Assembly (NCBI RefSeq): GCF_000759025.1
Contig: NZ_JPOS01000039.1
Location: forward strand, 1-64,000
Direction: 5' to 3'
DNA: 64,000 nucleotides
From: Phaeodactylibacter xiamenensis
GTDB lineage: Bacteria > Bacteroidota > Bacteroidia > Chitinophagales > Saprospiraceae
The notes below the pieces were generated by a model. That model had not been told where the DNA came from. It saw only the letters and a program-made list of their open reading frames with translations, and did no database searches. The position numbers and the translations under genes are program-made. Below are positions 37,384 through 46,412 of the stretch, piece by piece. Each line of letters begins with the position of its first letter. Position 1 is the stretch's first letter.

Positions 37384-38847
37384 ATGCAGGACAAGCAATT
37401 GGAAAAAAGTATATTCGCCACCATGAGTACTGATAAGAAGCGAATACCTGAGACGGGCCAGGATCCGGAAAAGCTGCTCGCAGCAATGGAAAGTTTTAAG
37501 TCGGGGGATGCCCGCTGGAAGGAAGGCCGTACCTGGAGTATGGTCTATCAGGTGGACGAAGCCCACAATAAGTTTTTAAAGCAAGCCTCCAACCTGTTTT
37601 TTTCAGAAAGCTACATTAACCCCTTCGCCTTTGAGAGCCTGCAGCGTATGGAAAAAGAAGTAGTCGCTATGACAGCTGATATGCTGCACGGGGACGAGCA
37701 GGTTGCTGGGACGATGACTTCCGGCGGGACAGAAAGCATTTTTCTGGCGCTGTACACCTATCGGGAGTGGGGGCGAAAGGCCAAAAGAGGCTGCACTGAG
37801 GTGATTGCGCCGGCTACCATCCACCCGGCTTTCGAGAAAGCAGCTCACATCCTTGGGCTTCAAATAAAGAAAGTGGAAGTAGGAGAAGATGGAAAAGCAG
37901 ATGTGGAAGCCATGCGGCGGAAAATCGGCCCCGGAACACTAATGCTTGCAGCTTCTGCACCCTCTTATCCGCATGGGTTGCTCGACCCGATTCCATCTAT
38001 TTCTCAGGTCGCACAGGAGCATCAGTTGCCCTTCCATGTGGATGCCTGTATAGGGGGGTTCATGTTGCCATGGGTGGAGCAGTTGCGCCCGGAACTTGTC
38101 CATCCCTGGGACTTCCGGCTGCCTGGCGTCACCTCCATATCCGCAGACACACATAAATTTGCCTACGGAGCAAAGGGCAGCTCAGTCCTGTTGTACCGAA
38201 GTATGGCTTACCTCAGGCATCAGTTTTTCATAACCACCGACTGGGCAGGAGGCATTTACGCCTCAGCTACGCTTCTTGGGTCACGTTCCGGCGGTCCTAT
38301 CGCTGCCGCCTGGGCCGCGATGAACAGCCTCGGGCGGCAGCGCTACCTGGAGCTTGCCGGGCAGGTAATGGCGGGGGTGGATCAGCTCAAAGCAGCGATT
38401 GAAAGTATACCGGAGCTGGATTGGATCGGCGCGCCCTGCATGAATATCCTCGCTTTTGCTACCCGGAATAACCGGCCCGATATATTTGTGGTGGCGGATG
38501 CGCTGGCAGAGAAGGGCTGGTATGTGGACCGGCAGCAGCGTCCCAATTGCATTCATGTGACCGTCATGCCTCAAAATTTGCCAGTGTTGCAGGCTTACAT
38601 CGATGATCTCCGCTCTGCTGTTGCTTTTGCAAAAGCCAACCCCAACGCAAAGGCAGAGGGCAATGCGGCACTCTACGGGCTTATGGCAAGAATCCCCTTC
38701 CGGGGAATGGTGGCACAGAATGTGCGAAAAATGTTTGAAACGCTATATGGGAACCCGGCTGAGGAGGACGCTTCTACCGAGCCCGAGCCTGCAAAGTGGA
38801 TGGGCTGGGCCAACCGCTTGCTTAGCTTCAACCCGTTTCGGCGGTAA
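37384..38847 (+). CDS. PLP-dependent sphingosine-1-phosphate lyase-like enzyme
   Basis: About 487 residues from ATG 37384; ATG 37423 is also possible. Group II PLP decarboxylase fold. The PLP lysine lies in SADTHKFAYGAKGSS, with MTSGGTESIFLAL and FHVDACIGGFMLPW upstream. The overall pattern (NPFAFESLQRMEKEVVAM, PSYPHGLLDPI) is that of sphingosine-phosphate lyase rather than glutamate decarboxylase. It would cleave a phosphorylated sphingoid base into an aldehyde and phosphoethanolamine. Sphingolipids are known in Bacteroidota. Substrate is inferred. Confidence 0.82.
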   Translation: MQDKQLEKSIFATMSTDKKRIPETGQDPEKLLAAMESFKSGDARWKEGRTWSMVYQVDEAHNKFLKQASNLFFSESYINPFAFESLQRMEKEVVAMTADMLHGDEQVAGTMTSGGTESIFLALYTYREWGRKAKRGCTEVIAPATIHPAFEKAAHILGLQIKKVEVGEDGKADVEAMRRKIGPGTLMLAASAPSYPHGLLDPIPSISQVAQEHQLPFHVDACIGGFMLPWVEQLRPELVHPWDFRLPGVTSISADTHKFAYGAKGSSVLLYRSMAYLRHQFFITTDWAGGIYASATLLGSRSGGPIAAAWAAMNSLGRQRYLELAGQVMAGVDQLKAAIESIPELDWIGAPCMNILAFATRNNRPDIFVVADALAEKGWYVDRQQRPNCIHVTVMPQNLPVLQAYIDDLRSAVAFAKANPNAKAEGNAALYGLMARIPFRGMVAQNVRKMFETLYGNPAEEDASTEPEPAKWMGWANRLLSFNPFRR

Positions 38848-38978
38848 CAATAAAAGAAGCAGAAAAAACAGAATTGATGATTTATGCCACTGCTTTTTTT
38901 ACCGTAAAAACCTATTTTTGTTTCAAAAGCACCAACCCACAATCAGACGAAAAAACCAAAGTTTAAAACAAGATATAT

Positions 38979-39437
38979 ATGTTTAAAAGTATCGATGCCC
39001 TTTCACCTCAGGACCAGAAAGTATTGTACGATGCAGTCCCTCAGGTTGTTCTGCTTGTTGCCGGTGCCGATGGTATTATCGACGATTCCGAGTTGGCAGC
39101 CAGTGAAAAAGTAGCTCATGTCCGGTCTTTTGACTTTCATCCGGAGTGGATGGAGTTTTACGAAAAACTGGATCAGGACCTTCATGAACGGCTGCTGGCT
39201 ATGATCCAGGATTTACCAAGGGAGACAGAGCCCCGGCAGGAAGAGCTGGTCAGCCGGCTTTCCAATGTTAATGCAGTACTCAAAAAGATTGATAAGCGGC
39301 AGGCCCGGCATTTTTATGAGGGGCTGTTGAGCCTTGCGGGCCACGTAGCCAAGGCCTCCGGTGGATTTATCGGTTGGCTGAGTGTAGGGCCCAAAGAAGC
39401 GAAGGTGACGGATTTGCCTATGATCGATCCAGTCTGA
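38979..39437 (+). CDS. TerB-like helical protein
   Basis: 152 residues, all helical. The pattern VVLLVAGADGIIDDSELAASEKVAHVRSF matches the acidic metal-binding helix pair of TerB-like proteins (A-DG-I---E). There is no signal peptide. A TerC homologue follows 500 nt later on the same strand, a pairing seen in tellurite-resistance/stress modules. The function is inferred from fold only. Confidence 0.6.
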   Translation: MFKSIDALSPQDQKVLYDAVPQVVLLVAGADGIIDDSELAASEKVAHVRSFDFHPEWMEFYEKLDQDLHERLLAMIQDLPRETEPRQEELVSRLSNVNAVLKKIDKRQARHFYEGLLSLAGHVAKASGGFIGWLSVGPKEAKVTDLPMIDPV

Positions 39438-39454
39438 TTTAAGTTGGCATTTTT

Positions 39455-39582
39455 AGGGATAGTAGGGAACATAGCTTTTGTTTTCTGGTAGAGTAGGAGT
39501 AGCTATGGTGCTACCTTGGGCATTGTCCATGGTTTCACCTTGCCAAAATCTACGTTTTTATGAAAGCATTCCTACTATCCCT
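39455..39582. repeat. 12-bp inverted repeats 116 bp apart
   Basis: AGGGATAGTAGG (39455-39466) and CCTACTATCCCT (39571-39582) are perfect complements bounding a short AT-richer segment. It may be a MITE or a chance pair, and no target duplication is evident. Confidence 0.4.
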
Positions 39583-39688
39583 GACCTTAATGTTTGGCCC
39601 TCTGGCTATAGTGCCCGCTCCTGTAGCTGTGCAATCGGCTGCAACTTTATATTTCAGATCTTACCTATGTCCTGAATGTGATTCCTGA
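39560..39688 (+). CDS. Possible short secreted peptide, 42 residues
   Basis: ATG 39560 opens MKAFLLSLTLMFGPL and continues with AIVPAPVAVQSA, a plausible signal peptide, then a short tail with a CPEC motif and a stop at 39688. Past the stop another frame continues as YVLNVIPDQVENK, so it may instead be a frameshifted or truncated secreted protein. The rest of 39438-39938 shows no gene. Confidence 0.3.
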   Translation: MKAFLLSLTLMFGPLAIVPAPVAVQSAATLYFRSYLCPECDS

Positions 39689-39938
39689 CCAAGTAGAAAA
39701 TAAGACTATCAGATAGCCGTGTGTATCCGGGCTTGTCTGGTCGTAGCCAAATTGTAAAGAACTGCCGGGAGCTTCGGTATACTGGCCGTTTGCAGGGGCA
39801 TGAAATCAACAAACCTTCTTTTCCGCGCATTTATAGATGGAAAGCGGTGGTTACAAAGCCGCATTACTGAATCTAACAGCAGCACCACGGCACAAAGCGC
39901 AAACAAGGCAGCGGACAATCCTGCCAAAAAGCAACTAC

Positions 39939-40961
39939 ATGTTCATCTGGATCGGGTTTATTACCCTCGTATTTTTTCTTCTGGCCCTTGACCTGGGCGT
40001 CTTCAACCGTAACCCTCATGCTATTACCACGCGTGAGGCGCTGGGGTGGACAACGTTGTGGGTAAGCCTGTCTCTGCTGTTCAGTGTATTTATATACTAC
40101 GCCTATGGCAATGGCTGGGTCGCCAATCCGGAAGCGCTTACTGCAAAAGATGCGGTGCTTAAATACCTGACGGGTTATCTGGTTGAGCAATCGCTGAGCA
40201 TGGACAATATATTTGTCATTGCGATGATCTTTACCTACTTCAGTATCCCGCAAAAGTATCAGCACCGGGTGTTGTTTTGGGGTATACTCGGAGCGTTGGT
40301 TTTCCGCGGGATTATGATTTTTCTGGGCGTGGTACTGATTCAGAAATTTGCCTGGCTGACTTATGTATTTGGCGTGTTTTTGTTGTACTCTGCCTATAAA
40401 ATGTGGTCCTCCAGTGAGGCGGTCCATCCACACCAAAATCCGGTGATCAAGTATGTAAGCCGCCTCATACCCGTTACCAAAGAGTTCGACGGAGAGCAGT
40501 TTTTTGTCAAGCGCAAGCATATTACAGCGGCGACGCCATTGTTCGTTGCGCTTATGGTGGTGGAAACCACCGATATCATGTTTGCCTTCGATAGTATTCC
40601 GGCTATTTTCGCGATCACGACTGATCCGTTCCTGGTCTTTACCTCTAATATCTTTGCCATTTTAGGGCTGCGGTCTCTGTATTTCGTGCTGGCTTCCATC
40701 CTGGACCGCTTCAAGTACCTGCAGCATGCTCTGGTGTTTATACTTGCCTACGTAGGTGTGAAGATGCTATTGGTGCATCAGGTCCATATTCCGGAATGGT
40801 TATCCCTGACAGTCATTTTTATTTCTCTGGGTGCCGGTGTATTGTTTTCCCTTTACAAAGCGCCCAAAGCTGAAGAAGCCCCGGCAGAACAAGCTGCACA
40901 GGATATTGCCGAGTCTGCTTCCAGTCAGTTGGACGCCCGTTCAGAGGGTCAGGGGCAATAA
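39939..40961 (+). CDS. TerC family integral membrane protein
   Basis: About 340 residues from ATG 39939; the upstream in-frame extension from 39837 lacks family character. Many transmembrane helices. Conserved acidic motifs LALDLGVFNR, EQSLSMDNIFVIAMIF, RGIMIFLG and VVETTDIMFAFDSIPAIFAIT define TerC/Alx, thought to move manganese or other metal ions during metalation of exported proteins. The C-terminal tail is Ala/Glu-rich. It is convergent with the UmuD-like gene, 8 nt away. Confidence 0.9.
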   Translation: MFIWIGFITLVFFLLALDLGVFNRNPHAITTREALGWTTLWVSLSLLFSVFIYYAYGNGWVANPEALTAKDAVLKYLTGYLVEQSLSMDNIFVIAMIFTYFSIPQKYQHRVLFWGILGALVFRGIMIFLGVVLIQKFAWLTYVFGVFLLYSAYKMWSSSEAVHPHQNPVIKYVSRLIPVTKEFDGEQFFVKRKHITAATPLFVALMVVETTDIMFAFDSIPAIFAITTDPFLVFTSNIFAILGLRSLYFVLASILDRFKYLQHALVFILAYVGVKMLLVHQVHIPEWLSLTVIFISLGAGVLFSLYKAPKAEEAPAEQAAQDIAESASSQLDARSEGQGQ

Positions 40962-40969
40962 GGTCAGGG

Positions 40970-41407
40970 CTATCTGGGGATAATCATATCTTTAACTACG
41001 CCCCAAATGGCAAATTCCATATCCGGCTCCAGTGCAATGATTTCCTCATCGGTTTGGATACTGATCTGTTCTTCCTGCATATGCAGGCGGCAGACGATAA
41101 AGCTGCCTTCGAAATAAGCGGCTATGATATCCCGGTGGCGGGGTGTGGCCTGCCGGTCAACAATAGCAATATGTCCGGGCAGAAAGCCTTCACTGCCCAG
41201 CGTTTCCTGGCTGACCCGCAGAAAGAAGGTATGTGCCGGGTGCCGAATGAGGGCCAGGCTCAAATCCAGCCGGATGAAGTTGTACTCCTCGCCCGGGAGT
41301 GGAAAGCTTTTGCCATCACTGGCCTCCACTTGCAGATAGGGCGTCATCTCATCCATATCCACAACAGGAACCGTTTGGAAATCTTCGTAGGACCGTATTT
41401 TTACCAT
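40970..41407 (-). CDS. UmuD/LexA-like protein with degenerate Ser-Lys site
   Basis: 145 residues. The C-terminal half follows the S24 peptidase pattern: TFFLRVSQETLGSEGFLPGHIAIVDR, then PRHRDIIAAYFEGSFIVCRL. In UmuD the first stretch has the catalytic Ser (D-S-M) and the second the Lys (TVK-L). Here the corresponding places read E-T-L and IVC, so both catalytic residues seem lost. No umuC is nearby. It could be a non-cleavable regulator or a decayed SOS protein. Confidence 0.65.
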   Translation of the reverse strand: MVKIRSYEDFQTVPVVDMDEMTPYLQVEASDGKSFPLPGEEYNFIRLDLSLALIRHPAHTFFLRVSQETLGSEGFLPGHIAIVDRQATPRHRDIIAAYFEGSFIVCRLHMQEEQISIQTDEEIIALEPDMEFAIWGVVKDMIIPR

Positions 41408-41705
41408 CGTACATTTTGTTTAGTTGCCACAATTTTAAAAACAAAAGGTTTTTAATGCAAGTATTTGTGTGGTTTTTTATTCAGAATTGTTTTCCACTTC
41501 TCCCTTGCTTCCGAAATACCTCAGAGTTTAGCTATCTTCGAGCGAAAATCAGAGGGCCGGCTGAACATCCGGAATTGGGCATCCTTTGAAACAGAAGTAA
41601 GCGTATGGCGCAGGAATGCAAAGCAAAAAGCCCGTGTGGCTGGAGGCTGGCGCTGTTCGAACTATCCTCTGCGGCTTTGATCGTTCCCGGCAGCTTACTT
41701 TTTTT

Positions 41706-43188
41706 GTAACTATTTAGGTCAATTTGCAAAATAGCGAAAAAATAGCGAACTAGCACAGGTGAACAAGGACGAGATCATAGCGCAACAAGCTGAGCAAATA
41801 GCAAAGCTGGAATCACTGCTGGAAGCAGCGCTGGCTCGTATTGCAGAGCTGGAAGCACAGCTGAAAGCCAACAGCCGGACTTCGTCGCGGCCTCCGAGCA
41901 GCGATGGGCTGAAGAAGGCCCCTGCTTTCCCGCGCAAGAAAGGCGGCAAGAAGGGAGGCCAGTCTGGGCATAAGGGGAAGACGCTTGAGATGGTCGCCCC
42001 GTCTGCAGCAGACCGCCTTGTTGTCCACCCGGTAGCTGAGCAAAAATGCAGCTGCGGCCAGAACCTGGAAAGCACTGTGCCAAGCATAAGCTTAGAGCGC
42101 CGCCAGGTTTTTGACCTCCCCCCGAAGCTTTTGCAAATAGAAGAGCACCGCCTGGAGGTCAAACATTGCCCTTGCTGTGGCGAGCAGCATACAGGCAGCT
42201 TCCCGTCCGGCGTGCCAGCCCCCGTACAATACGGCGACAGGGTACATGCCTTAGTCAGCCTGCTGAATGTGGAGCAAAGCATGCCCGTAGGGCGCATAGG
42301 GGAGCTCTTTGCCAGCCTGACAGGGTATGAGCTTAATGAGAATACAGTATCCACTTCCGTACAGCGCATGTACGGGAAGCTGGCCGATGATGAGGCGGTT
42401 ATCAAAGAGCAGGCATTGTCCAGCCCCGTAGCGCATGCTGACGAAAGCGGTGCCCGGGTGGCAGGCAAACTGCACTGGGCACATAATTTTGTCTGTGGCC
42501 TGTTTACTTATCTGTTTGTGCATGAGAAAAGAGGCGCACAGGCGCTGCACAGCGACGAAAGCATAGCTCAAAACTATACAGGCACACTGGTGCACGACTG
42601 CTGGGCAAGCTATTTTGGCTTGGAAAACGCCCGCCATGCGCTTTGTGGGGCGCACTTGCTGCGCGAGCTTAGAGGCCTAGCTGAAAACCATGAGCGCCAG
42701 TGGGCTGACAAGATGCACAGTTTGTTAATGTACGCTTACGAATTTAGCAGTGGCGGGAGCTCAGTGCTGCCGGCTAAAAAATATAAAACGGTCCTGTCCC
42801 GCTACCGGCAAATCTTAAAAGAAGCCAGCCGTGAAGAGCCGCCGCCCGAACTCCGCCCAAAAGGCCGGGCGAAGAAAACAAAAGGGAGGAACCTGCTCGA
42901 AAGGCTGGAACGATACGAAGAAGAAGTACTGAGGTTCACGCGGGAGCACGAAGTGCCCTTCACTAATAACCTGGCCGAACGTGATATCCGCCCGTTAAAA
43001 ACGAAGCTAAAAGTCAGTGGCTGCTTCCGTACCCTACAGGGTGCGCGGCACTATGCAAGGATCAAAAGCTTTTGCAGCACGGCAAAAAAGCACGGCTTGT
43101 CTGCCTATGAAGAGTTGCTCAACGCTTGGCGGGGCGAGTCGTTCCTTCGCAGCTACGCTGCCGCAGGAACCCACACCTAAATAGTTAC
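41706..43188 (+). mobile_element. Complete IS66-family (ISBst12-like) insertion sequence
   Basis: 1483 bp. Terminal inverted repeats GTAACTATTTAGGT (41706-41719) and ACCTAAATAGTTAC (43175-43188) are perfect. The flanks 41698-41705 and 43189-43196 are both CTTTTTTT, the 8-bp target duplication expected of IS66. One transposase gene is present and no tnpA/tnpB, which fits the ISBst12 group. It sits 36 nt before the transketolase start. Confidence 0.92.
41759..43180 (+). CDS. IS66-family transposase
   Basis: 473 residues from GTG. An N-terminal leucine-zipper-like coiled coil (QIAKLESLLEAALARIAELEAQL) is followed by SSRPPSSDGLKK and a zinc-finger-like region (CSCGQNL, HCPCCGEQH). The DDE triad is seen as VAHADESGARV, LVHDCWASYF and NNLAERDIRPLK. 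The length is usual for the ISBst12 subgroup. Its stop overlaps the right inverted repeat. Confidence 0.95.
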   Translation: MNKDEIIAQQAEQIAKLESLLEAALARIAELEAQLKANSRTSSRPPSSDGLKKAPAFPRKKGGKKGGQSGHKGKTLEMVAPSAADRLVVHPVAEQKCSCGQNLESTVPSISLERRQVFDLPPKLLQIEEHRLEVKHCPCCGEQHTGSFPSGVPAPVQYGDRVHALVSLLNVEQSMPVGRIGELFASLTGYELNENTVSTSVQRMYGKLADDEAVIKEQALSSPVAHADESGARVAGKLHWAHNFVCGLFTYLFVHEKRGAQALHSDESIAQNYTGTLVHDCWASYFGLENARHALCGAHLLRELRGLAENHERQWADKMHSLLMYAYEFSSGGSSVLPAKKYKTVLSRYRQILKEASREEPPPELRPKGRAKKTKGRNLLERLERYEEEVLRFTREHEVPFTNNLAERDIRPLKTKLKVSGCFRTLQGARHYARIKSFCSTAKKHGLSAYEELLNAWRGESFLRSYAAAGTHT

Positions 43189-43224
43189 CTTTTTTTGATT
43201 ACCAAAACCTTATCCGTTTTTAAC

Positions 43225-45270
43225 ATGGCAGATCCTACAATCTCACAAAAAGCTGCAGACAACATCCGTGTGCTTTCCGCCGCAATGGTAGAAAAGGCAA
43301 ATTCCGGCCACCCCGGTGGCGCAATGGGCGGTGCAGACTTCATGCACATCCTGTTCACGGAGTATATGAACTATGACCCCAAAGACACGGCCTGGCCCTT
43401 CCGCGACCGGTTTTTTCTTGACCCCGGCCATATGTCGGCTATGCTGTACAGCCAACTCCACCTGCTGGGGCACTACGGTACAGAAGACCTCGAAAATTTC
43501 CGGCAGTGGGGCAGCCCGACACCGGGCCACCCGGAGATTGATGTAGCCCGTGGTGTGGAGAATACCTCGGGCCCATTGGGGCAGGGGCACACTTTTGGTA
43601 TCGGTGCCGCAATTGCTGAGCGCTTCCTGGCCCACCGCTTTGGGGAGTGGATGGCGCACAAGACCTATATCTACATCTCTGACGGCGGCATTCAGGAAGA
43701 AATTGCGCAAGGTGCCGGCCGTACGGCAGGCTACCTTGGCCTGGGCAATGTGGTGATGTTCTACGACGCCAATGACATTCAGCTGTCAAGCGAAGTTAGC
43801 GAAGTCATGGACGAGGATACGGGTAAGAAATACGAAGCCTGGGGCTGGCATGTGCAGACTATTGAAGGCAACGATCCTGATGCCATCCGTAAGGCATTGG
43901 ATGCTGCTGTAGCGGAAACAGACCGTCCTTCCCTCATCATTGGCAAGACCATCATGGGCAAGGGAGCGGTAACCGAAGAAGGCGAGTCCTTCGAGCGTCA
44001 GGTGTCCACCCACGGTAAGCCGCTGAGCGGTGCCGGAGCCTCTTTTGAGAAGACCGTAAAGGCGCTGGGCGGCGACCCGGACAACCCATTCGCGGTTTTC
44101 CCGGAAGTGGCAGCATTCTACGAAGAGGTGAAGACCGAAAAGCACGCTTATGCCGAACAAAAGCGGGCAGAGCAGGAAGCCTGGGCTTCCGAAAACCCGG
44201 AGCTGGCGGATAAGTTGGAGCAATACCTTTCCCGTGAGCTGCCTGAGCTTGACTGGGCTGGTATCAAACAAAAGCCCGATCAGGCTACCCGTAGCGCTTC
44301 CGGTGCCGTGCTTAGCTATCTGGCCGATCACCTCGACAACATGATCGTCGCTTCTGCTGACCTTTCCAATAGCGATAAAACGGATGCCTTCCTCAAGAAG
44401 ACCACTTCTTTTGTTAAAGGCGACTTTAGCGGTGCGTTCCTGCAGGCCGGTGTTTCCGAGCTGACTATGGCGGCACTGTGCACGGGTATGGCTTTGCACG
44501 GCGGCGTCATCCCGGTTTGTGCAACCTTCTTCGTGTTCTCCGACTTTATGAAGCCGACCATCCGCCTCGCCGCGCTGATGGAGCAACCGGTGATTTTCAT
44601 CTGGACGCACGATGCGTTCCGGGTAGGGGAGGACGGCCCGACGCACCAACCCATCGAACAAGAGGCTCAAATCCGTTTGCTGGAGCATTTGCAGAACCAC
44701 TCCGGCCGCAACAGCTTTACCGCCCTGCGCCCCGCTGATGTGGACGAAACGACCGTTGCCTGGCAGTTAGCCCTAGAAAACACACACGGTCCGAGCGGGC
44801 TCATCCTTTCCCGTCAGGACATCAAAAGCCTACCCGCCAATGGCAGCCGCTACGAAGCAGCTAAGGCAGCTGAAAAAGGTGCCTACATCGTCCAAAAGGA
44901 AGAGGGCGGCAACCCTGACCTCATCCTGGTTGGCAACGGCTCCGAAGTCGCTACCCTGATCGAGGGCGCCAAGCTGCTACGGGAGAAGAAAAAGCTCAAG
45001 GTACGGGTCGTCTCCGCTCCATCCGAAGGCCTCTTCCGTAATCAGCCCATCAGCTATCAGCTGGATGTGTTACCTTACGACGTACCTACTTACGGTCTTA
45101 CCGCTGGCCTGCCGGTCACCCTCCGCGGCCTGGTCGGCCCACTGGGTGAGGTCGCTGGACTGGACCACTTTGGGGAGTCCGCCCCCTACACCGTACTGGA
45201 TGAAAAGTTCGGCTTCACTGCCGAGCGCGTCTACGAAGGTGCGGTAAGCTACCTGGAGGACTTTGAGTAA
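43225..45270 (+). CDS. tkt: Transketolase
   Basis: 681 residues from ATG 43225; in-frame sequence upstream belongs to the IS. Thiamine-diphosphate enzyme of the pentose phosphate pathway. N-terminal ANSGHPGGAMG, the TPP/Mg motif around SDGGIQEEIAQG and AGYLGLGNVVMFYDAND, and the pyrimidine domain (FLQAGVSELTMAALCTGMALHGG, HDAFRVGEDGPTHQPIEQ) are intact. The IS66 element has landed at the promoter, so expression may now depend on IS-borne or fused promoter sequences. Confidence 0.96.
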   Translation: MADPTISQKAADNIRVLSAAMVEKANSGHPGGAMGGADFMHILFTEYMNYDPKDTAWPFRDRFFLDPGHMSAMLYSQLHLLGHYGTEDLENFRQWGSPTPGHPEIDVARGVENTSGPLGQGHTFGIGAAIAERFLAHRFGEWMAHKTYIYISDGGIQEEIAQGAGRTAGYLGLGNVVMFYDANDIQLSSEVSEVMDEDTGKKYEAWGWHVQTIEGNDPDAIRKALDAAVAETDRPSLIIGKTIMGKGAVTEEGESFERQVSTHGKPLSGAGASFEKTVKALGGDPDNPFAVFPEVAAFYEEVKTEKHAYAEQKRAEQEAWASENPELADKLEQYLSRELPELDWAGIKQKPDQATRSASGAVLSYLADHLDNMIVASADLSNSDKTDAFLKKTTSFVKGDFSGAFLQAGVSELTMAALCTGMALHGGVIPVCATFFVFSDFMKPTIRLAALMEQPVIFIWTHDAFRVGEDGPTHQPIEQEAQIRLLEHLQNHSGRNSFTALRPADVDETTVAWQLALENTHGPSGLILSRQDIKSLPANGSRYEAAKAAEKGAYIVQKEEGGNPDLILVGNGSEVATLIEGAKLLREKKKLKVRVVSAPSEGLFRNQPISYQLDVLPYDVPTYGLTAGLPVTLRGLVGPLGEVAGLDHFGESAPYTVLDEKFGFTAERVYEGAVSYLEDFE

Positions 45271-45298
45271 ACGCAAATACCCTCATGGATAGATGGAT

Positions 45299-45331
45299 GA
45301 GCGCCATTTCCTGTTTTTTGCGGGGGATGGC
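45299..45331 (+). terminator. Probable terminator-like hairpin after transketolase
   Basis: GCGCCAT and ATGGCGC pair around a loop containing TTTTTT. The trailing T-run is weak, so termination is probable and not certain. It lies about 30 nt after the tkt stop. Confidence 0.45.
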
Positions 45332-45359
45332 GCTTGTTGTTACTGCTGGTTGGTCTGTC

Positions 45360-45430
45360 AGGCAGCGACTCCAGAGTTGCGATCTGACTTAAAGCAGATG
45401 ACCCCGGGAGCACTCCCTTCTCCCGGGGTC
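45360..45430. repeat. Structured intergenic repeat, copy 1 (rearranged)
   Basis: It has a hairpin CAGGCAGCGACT...AGTTGCGATCTG followed by an 11-bp stem GACCCCGGGAG (45400-45410) / CTCCCGGGGTC (45420-45430). Both hairpins recur, in another order, in the repeats at 49752-49900 and 51814-51992. Confidence 0.55.
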
Positions 45431-45475
45431 CTTTACTATGATAGCATACTAGCTCCCCAACAGGATCAAAGCGTT

Positions 45476-45644
45476 GCTGGTGTAGAGCTTGAGCCTGGCA
45501 TTTCCACAAGAGCTCTGCCCCAGCTTTTGCCTGGAAAAACCTATCGGGTCCCGGTAAAGTACCGGGAGGGAAGCTCTCCGACAGGAGGCTTGGGTTGCTG
45601 GTGTAGAGCTGGATCCAAGCCCCCGTCAAGAGCTCTGCCCCAGC
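45476..45644. repeat. REP array upstream of the RAYT gene (two REP-A, one REP-B)
   Basis: REP-A units 45476-45524 and 45597-45644 have the shape GCTGG-nnn-AGAGCT ... AGCTCT-nnn-CCAGC. REP-B at 45540-45585 has outer arms CCTATCGG/CCGACAGG and an inner stem CCCGGT/ACCGGG. Alternation of two palindromes is a BIME-like layout. Confidence 0.75.
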
Positions 45645-45702
45645 TTCACTTGGGAAAGCACTGATGCACTTCTACATTTCTACGGAATTTGGGCTATTTT
45701 GT

Positions 45703-46383
45703 ATGCCAAATACAAACGGTATGGAGCTTTACCCCAATCAGTCCTTTCACATTTATAACCAAGGGAATAACGGGCAGCAGGTCTTCTTTTCAGACCGTAA
45801 TTACAAGTTTTTCCTTTGGAAAATGCGTGCTTATTTGCTGCCTTTTGGTGATTTACTTTGCTATTGCCTAATGCCAAATCACTTTCATTGGTTATTTTAT
45901 GTAAAGGCGGCAGAAATCTCAAAAGACATACTATGGCTCCATGTAGATCATATCGAGTGGGTGAGGCGTAAGCAGCAATATGGTGATGCGGCGCAAGTTG
46001 TGAACCGGCAGCGCATAGGCAGTAAAGAAGAGGAACAGGTAATAAGTATCAACCAGTCCATAGGAATCCTTTTGCAGTCGTATGCCCAGGCAATCAACAA
46101 AGAGCAGGGTCATACAGGGGTGGTTTTTCGCCCCAAGTGCAAAGCGAAAGATGGTTGGATAGACGAATTTGTGACGATTAAAGGGCTTACGAATGCCCCC
46201 TTTGCTCCCGGAAACGGTTATTTTTACAACTGCTTCTGTTATATCCACGATAATCCGACTAAAGCTGGACTGGTCAGCAAAAATCCAGATTGGGACTATT
46301 CTTCCGCAAAGGATTATGCAGGTCTTCGAAAGGGCACGCTGTGTAATCTGGAGATGGGGCAGGAGCTGATTCGATATTTGTGA
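45703..46383 (+). CDS. REP-associated tyrosine transposase (RAYT, IS200/IS605-like)
   Basis: About 226 residues from ATG 45703; ATG 45721 is also possible. Y1 transposase features: CLMPNHFHWLFYV (the HUH pair is H-F-H), SYAQAINKEQGHTGVVF, and CYIHDNPTKAGLVSKNPDWDYSSAKDY. It acts on single-stranded DNA and is known to mobilise REP palindromes. It is flanked on both sides by REP units, which strongly supports the call. Confidence 0.9.
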   Translation: MPNTNGMELYPNQSFHIYNQGNNGQQVFFSDRNYKFFLWKMRAYLLPFGDLLCYCLMPNHFHWLFYVKAAEISKDILWLHVDHIEWVRRKQQYGDAAQVVNRQRIGSKEEEQVISINQSIGILLQSYAQAINKEQGHTGVVFRPKCKAKDGWIDEFVTIKGLTNAPFAPGNGYFYNCFCYIHDNPTKAGLVSKNPDWDYSSAKDYAGLRKGTLCNLEMGQELIRYL

Positions 46384-46412
46384 TTTTTTAAACTTGCCGT
46401 AGAGCGTTGGCT

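Noticed and set aside
41465-41680. Small frames before the IS66 element
   Set aside because: No start context or conserved features; the region is the upstream flank of transketolase and the UmuD-like gene.
43126-43224. N-terminal extension of transketolase in frame
   Set aside because: These bases belong to the IS66 transposase gene and its inverted repeat. ATG 43225 starts the conserved protein.
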